DNA of 64,000 nucleotides from Algibacter_G agarivorans (GTDB taxonomy: Bacteria > Bacteroidota > Bacteroidia > Flavobacteriales > Flavobacteriaceae): the NCBI RefSeq assembly GCF_039543245.1, contig NZ_BAABJJ010000013.1, forward strand, positions 53,025 to 117,024, given 5' to 3'. Below, piece by piece: positions 1 to 7,677 of this stretch (positions are counted from its first letter, which is position 1; each line of letters opens with the position of its first letter). The notes under the pieces are model-generated. The model was not told the DNA's origin. It saw only the letters and a program-made list of their open reading frames with translations, and ran no database searches. The position numbers and the translations under genes were made by a program.

Positions 1-2
1 AT

Positions 3-431
3 GATAGGATTTTAAGCGATGATGCCAATCAAGTTTCTAAACAATATTTAAATGAAGAAACCAGTAAAATTAGAACGCTTTTAAAACAAAGACATGATTT
101 GTACTATGGCACTAAAAAACCTTTAAATCTTAAAAACAAAATAACCATTCTTGTTGATGATGGCGTAGCTACAGGCCACACCCTAATTTCAAGCATAAAA
201 CTAATTGAAAAACAAAACCCATCGCAAATTATCGTAGCATTACCCGTTGGACCACCTTCAATTATTGAAAAAATAAAAAAGATACCCTTTGTAAACGATA
301 CTATTTGTTTGCTCGTCCCTGCAAACTTTCATGCTGTTGGTCAGTTTTATGAAAATTTCGACCAGGTTAACGATAATGAAGTTATCAGGTTGTTAAAAGA
401 AGCTAATAAAAATTTAGGGGTGATTATTTAA
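3..431 (+). CDS. Phosphoribosyltransferase-family protein, 3' part
   Basis: The reading frame is open from the left edge of the window, so the true start lies outside it; about 142 codons are visible. The PRPP-binding loop of type I phosphoribosyltransferases is clear: ILVDDGVATGHTL, two hydrophobic residues, two acidic residues, then a G/T-rich loop. Such proteins transfer or bind 5-phosphoribosyl pyrophosphate. Free-standing copies of this kind are common in bacterial stress clusters next to universal stress proteins, and their substrate is usually unknown. Nothing visible here names a base substrate. The gene ends about 60 bp before the regulatory box of the next gene and so is not in its operon. 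Confidence 0.8.
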   Translation, partial: DRILSDDANQVSKQYLNEETSKIRTLLKQRHDLYYGTKKPLNLKNKITILVDDGVATGHTLISSIKLIEKQNPSQIIVALPVGPPSIIEKIKKIPFVNDTICLLVPANFHAVGQFYENFDQVNDNEVIRLLKEANKNLGVII

Positions 432-490
432 ACAAATATCAGGTTGATTTTTAACGCGCACTTCCTGCTATAAAGAGATACATTTCAAGC

Positions 491-533
491 TGACAAATAT
501 CATGGTTCAAGCTGCTATAATTAAACAATTTTA
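491..533 (+). promoter_or_regulatory. Crp/Fnr-type box and promoter of the persulfide dioxygenase gene
   Basis: Palindrome TGACAAATATCA at 491-502, then a 23-bp gap and CAATTTTA at 526-533 in the -7 position (a weak match, starting CA instead of TA). It lies 54 bp before the start codon at 557. The TGAC half-site is on the promoter-distal side, as in the other TGAC boxes of the window. Confidence 0.65.
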
Positions 534-556
534 AAAGAGGGTATAACTCAAAAATC

Positions 557-1978
557 ATGAAAGTAGAACAAATTTATACAAGCTGTTTAGCGCAAGGCGC
601 TTATTATATTGAGAGCCATGGTGAAGCAGCCGTTATTGATCCCTTACGTGAAGTTGATCAATATATAGCTATGGCAAAAGATAGGAAAGCAAAAATTAAA
701 TATGTGTTTGAAACTCATTTTCATGCAGATTTTGTTTCTAGTCATATCGATTTAGCAAAAAAAACGGGAGCGATTATAGTTTATGGGCCAACAACAGTAA
801 AAACAGGTTTCGATTTTGTAGTTGGAGAAGATGGACAAGAATTCAAGTTAGGAAATGTTAAAATTAGGCTATTACATACACCAGGACATACCATGGAAAG
901 TAGTTGTTATTTACTTATTGATGAAACCGGTAAAGAAACGGCATTGTTTTCTGGAGACACCTTGTTTATTGATGATGTAGGACGTCCCGATTTAGCACAA
1001 AAAGTTATAGCAGAATTAACTCAAGAAAAACTTGCAGCACATTTGTTTGATTCCCTTCGTAATAAAATTATGCCGCTCCCTGACCACATTATAATTTATC
1101 CAGGACATGGAGCAGGTAGTGCTTGCGGCAAAAAAATGAGTGATGAAACAAGCGATACGCTAGGACATCAAAAAGAAACAAATTATGCGTTAAGAGCAGA
1201 CATGACCAAAGAAGAGTTTATAGATGATATTTTAACAGGCTTAACACCTCCTCCAGGCTATTTTCCGCAAAACGTTTTAATAAACATCCAAGGCTACCAG
1301 AATATTGATAGCGTTATAAAAAAGGCAAAAACACCATTAACTGTTAATGCTTTTGAAAAAGCTATGCTGGAACATTGTGCTATTATTATAGATACTAGAG
1401 ATGCACAAGCTTTTGCTAAAGGCTTTATACCAGATTCATATAATATTGGTATTGATGGAAGTTTTGCAAATTGGGTAGGCACTACCATAGTAAATACAAA
1501 ACAAGCAATATTAATTGTTGCTGATCCAGGCAGAGAGGAAGAAGTTGCAAAAAGATTAGCAAGAATCGGGTTTGATAATGCGCTTGGATTTTTAAAAGGA
1601 GGTATTGATGCTTGGAAAAAAGCTGGAAAAGAACTGGAAATGATTACATCTATTACAGCTAACCATTTAGCTACCATAAAACAAAAAGAGCCTGTTGCCA
1701 TTTTAGATGTACGTAGAGCCAGTGAATACAATAGTGAGCATATATTAAACGCCATAAATATGCCCTTAGACTATATAAAAAATAGCATTAAAAAATTGGA
1801 TAAAGAAAAAACCTATTATGTGCATTGCAGAAGTGGTTATCGTTCTATGGTATTTGTCTCTATTTTAAAATCTATGGGATTTAAGAATTTAATTGATATC
1901 AAAGGAGGTATTATCGCCCTGAAAAAAACTAAGAAGTTTAATATCTCAGAATATAAAGAACCTACTACCCTACTCTAA
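557..1978 (+). CDS. MBL-fold persulfide dioxygenase with two rhodanese domains
   Basis: 473 residues. Residues 1 to about 240 are a metallo-beta-lactamase fold of the ETHE1/CstB type. The metal site is visible as THFHADF (H54, H56, D58), H111 in HTPGHT and D134 in SGDTLF. ETHE1-like enzymes use Fe(II) to oxidise glutathione or coenzyme A persulfide to sulfite. Two rhodanese modules follow. The first (about 260-365) has no cysteine in its loop (VADPGREEE) and is presumably structural. The second (about 370-460) keeps the active loop HCRSGYRS with C424. This MBL-Rhod-Rhod layout matches sulfide-detoxifying CstB-like proteins. Expected role: clearing reactive sulfur under low oxygen. It has its own Crp/Fnr-type promoter. 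Family assignment is strong; the substrate is inferred. Confidence 0.9.
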   Translation: MKVEQIYTSCLAQGAYYIESHGEAAVIDPLREVDQYIAMAKDRKAKIKYVFETHFHADFVSSHIDLAKKTGAIIVYGPTTVKTGFDFVVGEDGQEFKLGNVKIRLLHTPGHTMESSCYLLIDETGKETALFSGDTLFIDDVGRPDLAQKVIAELTQEKLAAHLFDSLRNKIMPLPDHIIIYPGHGAGSACGKKMSDETSDTLGHQKETNYALRADMTKEEFIDDILTGLTPPPGYFPQNVLINIQGYQNIDSVIKKAKTPLTVNAFEKAMLEHCAIIIDTRDAQAFAKGFIPDSYNIGIDGSFANWVGTTIVNTKQAILIVADPGREEEVAKRLARIGFDNALGFLKGGIDAWKKAGKELEMITSITANHLATIKQKEPVAILDVRRASEYNSEHILNAINMPLDYIKNSIKKLDKEKTYYVHCRSGYRSMVFVSILKSMGFKNLIDIKGGIIALKKTKKFNISEYKEPTTLL

Positions 1979-2075
1979 TTTATTAAAGGAATATTGGTGC
2001 CTTTTAATACTAAGAAATATATGCTCCCAAGTTGTATTGAAACAGATTACTAAAAGAAATTAAAATTTAAAGGAC

Positions 2076-2738
2076 ATGAAAGTACATGATTTTAGTCATC
2101 AAAATTCTATTATAAATCAGTTTATGGCTGAATTAAGGGATGTGAACACTCAAAAAGATATGATGCGTTTTAGAAAAAACATAGAACGTATAGGCGAAAT
2201 TTTTGGCTATGAACTCAGTAAGACACTCTCTTATAAACCTGAAACTATTACAACACCTTTAGGCACAAAAGACATTAACTTACCCTTAGATGAATTAGTT
2301 CTATGCTCTGTTTTAAGAGCAGGTTTGCCTTTGCACAAGGGATTACTAAATGTATTTGATAAATCTGAAAACGGGTTCATTTCAGCTTATAGGAAACATA
2401 AAAACAATAAAAAATCTATTGAAATTGTAGTAGAATATTTGGCAGCACCAAATTTAGATAATAAAACACTCTTACTTATAGACCCTATGTTGGCAACAGG
2501 TAAAACTCTAGAAAATGTTTTTAATGCATTAAAAAATCATGGGAATCCTAAACGGATTCATATCGTTTCTGTTATTGGATCAAAACCTGGTGTTGCTTAT
2601 GTAAATTCCATTTTCCCAAAAGACACCCAACTTTGGATTGCCTCTATAGATAATACTTTAGATCAGGATGCCCATATTGTTCCTGGTTTGGGAGATGCTG
2701 GAGATTTATCGTTTGGATTAAAACTTAAAAAAATATAA
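2076..2738 (+). CDS. upp: Uracil phosphoribosyltransferase
   Basis: 220 residues, the normal length for Upp. It converts uracil plus PRPP to UMP in pyrimidine salvage in the cytosol. The PRPP loop LLIDPMLATGKTL and the VLRAGLPLHKG segment are typical. The C-terminal uracil-binding region GLGDAGDLSFG is intact. There is no TGAT-N4-ATCA box in the 97 bp before it, so it has its own unseen promoter or is read through from the upstream gene. A strong hairpin terminator follows 28 bp after the stop. Confidence 0.92.
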   Translation: MKVHDFSHQNSIINQFMAELRDVNTQKDMMRFRKNIERIGEIFGYELSKTLSYKPETITTPLGTKDINLPLDELVLCSVLRAGLPLHKGLLNVFDKSENGFISAYRKHKNNKKSIEIVVEYLAAPNLDNKTLLLIDPMLATGKTLENVFNALKNHGNPKRIHIVSVIGSKPGVAYVNSIFPKDTQLWIASIDNTLDQDAHIVPGLGDAGDLSFGLKLKKI

Positions 2739-2766
2739 ATATCACCACATAAGTTTTAACAAAAAA

Positions 2767-2799
2767 AAGGGGATTGTTTATAAAAACATCCCCTTATTT
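2767..2799 (+). terminator. Rho-independent terminator after upp
   Basis: AAGGGGAT (2767-2774) pairs with ATCCCCTT (2788-2795). The stem continues inward with GTTT/AAAC around an ATAA loop, and a T-rich run follows. Confidence 0.85.
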
Positions 2800-2845
2800 T
2801 CTCCACATTACTCAATATATGTGAATCAATTAATAGCCACCATTT

Positions 2846-3010
2846 AAATAAGAAACAGGAAGCCTAAACTTCCTATTTCTTATTTGAAATGTTTGATTTT
2901 ATTAACCAACCTTTTCCTAATCATTAATATCCCTAATAAAAGCTATATTAAATCTTAAGTAACCAATATCTTCAAACATTTCAATACAGTACTAAACATT
3001 TTGCAATGTA
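2846..3010 (-). ncRNA. Second hairpin-ending unit, possible small RNA or its degenerate copy
   Basis: Read leftward, this stretch starts with TTGCAAAATG and shares TGTTTGAAG and TATT segments with the neighbouring unit at 3031-3235. It ends in a hairpin with an AGGAAG/CTTCCT core: left arm 2846-2862, right arm 2869-2885, 17 bp with one mismatch. The matching layout and related hairpin say that the two units arose by tandem duplication. It has no box of its own and would be transcribed only by read-through. It could equally be a decayed short gene. No protein can be supported here. Confidence 0.35.
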
Positions 3011-3030
3011 AAGTTCTGGTTTTTTCATAA

Positions 3031-3235
3031 AAAGCAGGAAGTCTAAACTTCCTGCTTTTCCAAAGTATTTAATTTCATCATTGAGCTTTGGTTTTCTACT
3101 GTACATCTTTATCACTAAAGACAACATTGAGATTTTCCTGCCTAATAATAGCTTCAAACACTTTGTTTTAGTATTAGCGTTTTGCAACGACAATACCTAT
3201 ATTTTTACAACTATGTAAAAGAACTTTCTAATAAT
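3031..3235 (-). ncRNA. Candidate Crp/Fnr-controlled small RNA
   Basis: A perfect box (3271-3282) with TATATTAG 23 bp away points leftward to a predicted start near 3235. No convincing protein gene lies downstream: the only long frame begins with TTG at 3193, is 70 codons, has no recognisable similarity and runs through the hairpin. About 180-205 nt on comes a textbook terminator, with AAAGCAGGAAGT (3031-3042) paired to ACTTCCTGCTTT (3047-3058) around a 4-nt loop and followed, read leftward, by a T-rich tail. Promoter plus terminator with no gene between them suggests a regulatory RNA. A very small protein is the alternative. Confidence 0.45.
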
Positions 3236-3239
3236 GATG

Positions 3240-3282
3240 CTAATATAATTCGCTATTTTTCAATAGGAAATGATATATATCA
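3240..3282 (-). promoter_or_regulatory. Crp/Fnr-type box and promoter facing the candidate small RNA
   Basis: TGATATATATCA at 3271-3282. Read leftward, 23 bp later comes TATATTAG (3247-3240), the same -7 type as at the 22.3-kb promoter (TAGATTAG). It lies just past the 3' end of the gene at 3293-3679, so it cannot serve that gene. To the right there is no plus-strand gene. Confidence 0.6.
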
Positions 3283-3292
3283 GTTTAGAAAA

Positions 3293-3679
3293 TTATGCAG
3301 GTATAATTCCATAAACAATATTTAACAAAAACAAGCCCGTAAAAAACAGCAAGGTATAAATAACCTGTACCAGTTTTATATTTATAAATTCTAATACAGC
3401 TACCGTACGCTTTGGGAACACAAATAAAGATAGCCCAATATAAAGCGAAATCCACCCAATAAAGGTTATAATAAGTTTCCAGTTTGGTTCCCAAATATTA
3501 TGGAACAGAATGTTAAGTAAACCTACAATAATAGCAACAAAAGATGTGACAATTAAAAATTTCTCATCATTTAAATCGTTGAAAATCTGTTTTATTCGCT
3601 TGGGATTTAAACTTAATATCAAGAAGAATATGATAAGGTACCAACCCCAAAACTTGGCTAAAAAAATTGAATTATCCAT
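3293..3679 (-). CDS. Small membrane protein of unknown function
   Basis: 128 residues with about four hydrophobic helices (roughly 8-24, 40-60, 68-88 and 102-125), so an integral inner-membrane protein. I do not recognise the family. Its start lies 6 bp after the stop of the universal stress protein gene in the direction of transcription, so the two form an operon driven by the box at 4587-4598. Co-expression suggests a role in the same stress response, but the sequence does not show one. Confidence 0.7.
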   Translation of the reverse strand: MDNSIFLAKFWGWYLIIFFLILSLNPKRIKQIFNDLNDEKFLIVTSFVAIIVGLLNILFHNIWEPNWKLIITFIGWISLYIGLSLFVFPKRTVAVLEFINIKLVQVIYTLLFFTGLFLLNIVYGIIPA

Positions 3680-3685
3680 AATGCA

Positions 3686-4534
3686 TTATATTTTTTCGTG
3701 TAATACTAAAAATGGTATTTCTGTATGAAAACTTATTTCTTCAACTTTTGAATGAAATAAGATTTGCTGAAAATAGTTTAGGTTTTTTGCTACCATACAA
3801 ATCATATTTATATTCCTGCTCTCTAAAAAACATCGTATGGCATCTTCAACTTTATTATTTGTTAAATAATGAAAGCTATGATTTAAGGGACTAAAATAGT
3901 CATGTAGCAATTCTCTATTATTATTTTGATTGTTGTTTAAGTGTGGTTTCTTTTTACTAATATGAAGAATTCTTAGTGCAGATTGGTAGGTTTCTAAAAT
4001 TTCTGAAAGCGGTTGCAATATTTGTATATCATAGGTTAATGAAAAATCTGTAGGAAAGGCTATTTCTTCCAGTTTAACAAATTGAGCATTTTCTGGTATT
4101 GCTAAAGTGGTACATTTTACTTTGGTAATAACATGACCTGTATTGCTTCCCACAATAATTTTTTTTAAACCAGAAGCCCCTTTAGTGCCCATAACAATGC
4201 AATCTATTTTTTTTTCTTCTACATGTTTCCTAATAGATTCTATAAAAAAATCATAATCTGAAAGTGTATAAAACCTATGTTTTTTATTAGGTGAACATTG
4301 TACTGCAATATGCTTTAAAATTTCTCGTAACTTTATTTTGGTTGGTTTGGAATAAACGGTTTCTATGACTTCTTCATTAGCTATATATAAAGCGTCATTT
4401 ATTATTGGGTTACTTAACCTATTTACGTGTAGTAAATAAAAATTGCAGGTTTCTTTTTCAAAAAAACTAATAGCATATTTAATAGCGTTCCATGAATTTT
4501 CTGAGAAATCGGTGAGGAGTAATATATTTTTCAT
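3686..4534 (-). CDS. Universal stress protein, two UspA domains
   Basis: 282 residues, two tandem UspA folds (about 1-145 and 155-282). The first keeps the nucleotide-binding pattern of ATP-binding Usp proteins, with MGTKGASG followed by a VGSNT segment (G-2x-G-9x-G-S/N). The second is degenerate. Such proteins are cytosolic, bind ATP or act as dimeric signalling proteins, and accumulate under starvation or low oxygen. Its promoter carries a TGACCAATATCA box. It sits directly downstream of the kinase/regulator operon and is the most obvious primary target of that regulator. Confidence 0.88.
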   Translation of the reverse strand: MKNILLLTDFSENSWNAIKYAISFFEKETCNFYLLHVNRLSNPIINDALYIANEEVIETVYSKPTKIKLREILKHIAVQCSPNKKHRFYTLSDYDFFIESIRKHVEEKKIDCIVMGTKGASGLKKIIVGSNTGHVITKVKCTTLAIPENAQFVKLEEIAFPTDFSLTYDIQILQPLSEILETYQSALRILHISKKKPHLNNNQNNNRELLHDYFSPLNHSFHYLTNNKVEDAIRCFLESRNINMICMVAKNLNYFQQILFHSKVEEISFHTEIPFLVLHEKI

Positions 4535-4555
4535 CTAACAGCATCTTTACACTCA

Positions 4556-4598
4556 CTAATTTAAAGTAAAGTACTACTAGATGAAATGATATTGGTCA
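4556..4598 (-). promoter_or_regulatory. Crp/Fnr-type box and promoter of the universal stress protein operon
   Basis: On the minus strand TGACCAATATCA (4598-4587), a 23-bp gap, then TAAATTAG (4563-4556). The start codon of the stress protein is 21 bp further on. Confidence 0.75.
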
Positions 4599-4621
4599 TT
4601 TAATGAGGATTCAAACCAAAA

Positions 4622-5677
4622 CTAACTTATACTTTTCAACTTTTCAATATCTATGACCTTAATATTTCTGCCTTCTGCTTTTATAATGCCCTGTTTTTTA
4701 AACTCTGTTAATGCTCTAATTAATGTTTCGGAAGCTATCCCGGCAACACTTGCCAAATCATTTCTGGAGATTTTTATGGGATCTTCTGGTTTCCTATTTA
4801 TTTTTTCAGCAAATTTTAAAATAGTAGTCGCTGTTTTTTTATTAACCGTACCATAAGCCATTTGCAAAAGCTGTTCTTTTACATTAGACAAATCATGAGT
4901 TAATAATTCAATGAGCTCTAACACCACTTTATGATTTTTATCAAGGATGTCACTAAAATCTATTATTGAAATACCGACTAACTTGGTGTTTGTTAAAGCC
5001 GTTGCTGTTTCTTTATGAGGTATGTTTTGCGTAAAGGATGTATAACCAAATAAATCATCTTCTTTATATAAAGCTGTTACAAGTTCTTTACCATGTCCGT
5101 CTATCCTATAACATTTTACAGCGCCTTGGTTTATTAGATAGATGTAATTGGAATGGTCATCTTCATGATAAATAACGTCTTCTTTATTAAACATAAATTC
5201 ATCACCATAATCATCAAAGAAATTTTTTAAATCATTAAGTGTTTTTAATTCAGTTTGATTAGGCTGAAGTATTTCACTTTTTGTAAGCGTATTGAGTTCT
5301 TGTAAAATGGAAACTTTTGCTAAACGACTTTCAATAGCGCTAATAAGGTCGTCTTCAGTAAAAGGTTTTGTAATATAATCGTCTGCCCCTAAATTCATGC
5401 CTTTTCTAACATCGCTACGTTCTGATTTTGCAGATAAAAATATAAAGGGAATATATTTTGTAGCCTTGTTATTTGAAAGTATTTTAAGTGCGCTATAACC
5501 ATCTAGTTCTGGCATCATGATATCGCATATAATAATATCTGGCCGTTCTTTTTTAGCCAATGCTACACCTGTTTTGCCATTTGAAGCATATAAAACCGTG
5601 TAACCAGACAGCTCCAAAAGTTCAGCTGTATTTTCTCTTAAAACAATATCGTCTTCTATAAGTAAAACTGTTTTCAT
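4622..5677 (-). CDS. Response regulator fused to a Crp/Fnr transcription factor
   Basis: 351 residues in three parts. Residues 1-120 are a receiver domain with the acidic pocket D9-D10, phospho-acceptor D52 in CDIMMPE, S82 and K104. After a linker, residues about 145-260 are a cyclic-nucleotide-binding-like beta-roll (VIYHEDDHSNYIYLINQG). Residues about 285-345 are a Crp-type winged helix. The recognition helix reads SETLIRALTEF: E317 and R321 sit where FNR uses E209 and R213 to read TTGAT-N4-ATCAA, while FNR's serine is replaced by isoleucine. There is no N-terminal cysteine cluster, so no FNR-like Fe-S sensor; control should come through phosphorylation by the kinase encoded just upstream, with which it overlaps by 4 bp. 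I infer that it binds the 25 TGA(T/C)-N4-ATCA boxes of this window. It resembles FixJ and FixK joined in one chain. Confidence 0.92.
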   Translation of the reverse strand: MKTVLLIEDDIVLRENTAELLELSGYTVLYASNGKTGVALAKKERPDIIICDIMMPELDGYSALKILSNNKATKYIPFIFLSAKSERSDVRKGMNLGADDYITKPFTEDDLISAIESRLAKVSILQELNTLTKSEILQPNQTELKTLNDLKNFFDDYGDEFMFNKEDVIYHEDDHSNYIYLINQGAVKCYRIDGHGKELVTALYKEDDLFGYTSFTQNIPHKETATALTNTKLVGISIIDFSDILDKNHKVVLELIELLTHDLSNVKEQLLQMAYGTVNKKTATTILKFAEKINRKPEDPIKISRNDLASVAGIASETLIRALTEFKKQGIIKAEGRNIKVIDIEKLKSIS

Positions 5678-7554
5678 TGGCTTGCTTCATTTGGAATAGT
5701 TACTGTAAATGTTGTACCCACATGTTCTTTGCTTTCGAAAAAAATTGAGCCCCCCATGTTCACTAAGTGGTTCTTAGCAATATTTAAACCTATGCCTGTA
5801 CCTTGCGTGTTAATTACATTATGAGCTCTAAAATAACGTTCAAAAATATTTTTTTGGTCTTTTTGAGGAATGCCTATGCCTTCATCTTTTATAGTTAATA
5901 TAGTAGTATCATTATCCTGTTCTAAGTGTAAGGCTACAACCGTACCTTCAGAAGAATATTTAATGGCATTATGCAGTAGATTGGAAAATATTAATTGAAT
6001 GATTTTTTCATCTTGGTACAGCGATAAATCATCAATATTTTCTGGATACTTTATTTGTTGCCCTTCTTTTAAAAGCATATTGGCGTTGTAAACCACCTCA
6101 TTAACAACCTTGCTTAGTTTAAAATGACTTAACCTATAGTTAACCTTTCCCGTTTCTAATTTTTCAACCGATAAAAAATCATTTAGTATATTGTTTAAAA
6201 AGTGGACCTTATCAATTATCGTTTTTAAGTGTTTATCTCGTTTTTCTTGCTGTTCGGTTAATTTATATTTACTAAGTAATTGGCTAGACGTTAAAATACC
6301 ACTTAAAGGTGTTTTAAACTCATGAGACACTAAAGATAAAAAATTAGTTTTCAATTCATTAAGCTCCTTTTCTTTACTTAGTGCTATATTAAGTTGCTGT
6401 GTTCTTTCTTGCACTTTATTTTCTAGCTTTGAGGTATAGCCTTTTCGCTCCGTAATATCTAAAATTATAGCTACAAAAACATTTTTTTCACCTAAGACTG
6501 ATAATTGTAAATGTACTTCTACAGGATAAGTGGTACCGTTTTTCCGTTGGCAAATGGTTTCAAATTCAATTTTCTCAACATTTTTTTTAAGTAAAACATC
6601 AATAGTTTTTCTAAAATCCGCTTTATTGTTATTTAGTTTTATGTCCAAAGGTGTCATACCCTTTAACTCCTCTAATGTATATCCAATATTTTTTTGCGCT
6701 CCTGAGTTTACATTTATAAATTTCAATGTTTTAACATCAAAAACATATATTTCATTCAAAGATTCATCAAAAATAGTTGCTAAGTGATGTCGTTCTGCCT
6801 CTGCTTTTTTTCTTAATGTAACATCATTTTGTATGCCTATAAAATTTGTAACTGTGCCATTAGTATTTGTTATTGGAAAAACGTACAAGTCATTCCAAAA
6901 TAAGGTGCCATCTTTTTTATAATTGCGCAGTGTTGCTTGACAGCTCTCGCCTTTTTTTATGGCATCCCTAAGGTTTTTTAGAGGTTTTTGGTCTCTATCT
7001 TTACCTTGTAAAAACCTGCAATTATGATTGAGTATTTCCTCATCAGAATACCCTGTAAGGTTTTGAAAAGCTGCATTAAAATAGATAACTGGATTATCAT
7101 GTTTTAAAGCATCGGTAATAATAATACCATTGTTTGCCGATTCTAGAGCTCTAGAACGGAGCATAAGGTTTTTTTCAATTTCTTTTTTTTCTGAAACATC
7201 CTTAACCAGAGCCATAACATAGGTTTTGTTATAGATTGTAAAAGGGTTAAGTTCGACTTCAATAGGAAAAATAGTGCCATCTTTTTTTAAGGCAAAAATA
7301 TCGATGGCTTCTCCCATCCTACGACGTTTGCCTTTTTTAATAAATTTTTCAATATAAGAGGCATGGCTTCTGTGATAATTAGATGGGATTAATAAGTTTA
7401 AATCCTTATCCATAATCTCACTTTTTGTGTACCCAAAAATAGTTTCTGCAGATGCATTAACTTCCATTATCTTTTGATGATTATCCACAATAATAACACC
7501 CTCTGAAATGGTTTCTAATAGAATATTAAATATTTCTTGATCTTGTAGGAACAT
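5674..7554 (-). CDS. PAS/LOV sensor histidine kinase
   Basis: 626 residues with no membrane segment, so cytosolic. PAS1 (about 8-120) contains Y60-x3-H64-x-S-Y-I, which aligns with the haem-ligand region of FixL. FixL's distal arginine is not conserved (isoleucine 85 by my alignment). PAS2 (about 133-248) is a LOV domain: NCRFLQG with C179, N211 in NYKKDG, N221 in FWND and Q242 in FIGIQNDVT match the FMN adduct and binding residues of B. subtilis YtvA. PAS3 spans about 255-370. A coiled coil is followed by the H-box VSHEFKTP (H411), N-box SNLLHNAIKYS, DEGIGI and GTGIGL, so the kinase core is complete. Predicted job: to phosphorylate D52 of the regulator encoded next. Blue light is the best-supported signal; oxygen or redox through PAS1 is possible. 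Confidence 0.92.
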   Translation of the reverse strand: MFLQDQEIFNILLETISEGVIIVDNHQKIMEVNASAETIFGYTKSEIMDKDLNLLIPSNYHRSHASYIEKFIKKGKRRRMGEAIDIFALKKDGTIFPIEVELNPFTIYNKTYVMALVKDVSEKKEIEKNLMLRSRALESANNGIIITDALKHDNPVIYFNAAFQNLTGYSDEEILNHNCRFLQGKDRDQKPLKNLRDAIKKGESCQATLRNYKKDGTLFWNDLYVFPITNTNGTVTNFIGIQNDVTLRKKAEAERHHLATIFDESLNEIYVFDVKTLKFINVNSGAQKNIGYTLEELKGMTPLDIKLNNNKADFRKTIDVLLKKNVEKIEFETICQRKNGTTYPVEVHLQLSVLGEKNVFVAIILDITERKGYTSKLENKVQERTQQLNIALSKEKELNELKTNFLSLVSHEFKTPLSGILTSSQLLSKYKLTEQQEKRDKHLKTIIDKVHFLNNILNDFLSVEKLETGKVNYRLSHFKLSKVVNEVVYNANMLLKEGQQIKYPENIDDLSLYQDEKIIQLIFSNLLHNAIKYSSEGTVVALHLEQDNDTTILTIKDEGIGIPQKDQKNIFERYFRAHNVINTQGTGIGLNIAKNHLVNMGGSIFFESKEHVGTTFTVTIPNEASQ

Positions 7555-7580
7555 AATATGTTATGTTTTGCACAGCGCCA

Positions 7581-7655
7581 TAAAAGTACGAAAAATTCGC
7601 TATTATTTATACTGATTTTTATCATATGTAGTTAACGAACAAGTATGTAACTTTA
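7581..7655. promoter_or_regulatory. Divergent Crp/Fnr-type promoter: kinase/regulator operon and TerB-like operon
   Basis: One box, TGATTTTTATCA at 7613-7624. Rightward, 23 bp on, TAACTTTA (7648-7655) leads to the gene at 7678. Leftward, 24 bp on, TACTTTTA (7588-7581) leads to the kinase start at 7554. The regulator's own operon therefore carries the box, which implies autoregulation. Confidence 0.75.
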
Positions 7656-7677
7656 TTAAAGTTAATTTGTATTTAAA

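Noticed and set aside
2981..3193. A 70-codon minus-strand frame starting with TTG
   Set aside because: It starts with TTG, has no recognisable similarity and runs through a strong terminator hairpin, so I treat the stretch as a candidate RNA instead.
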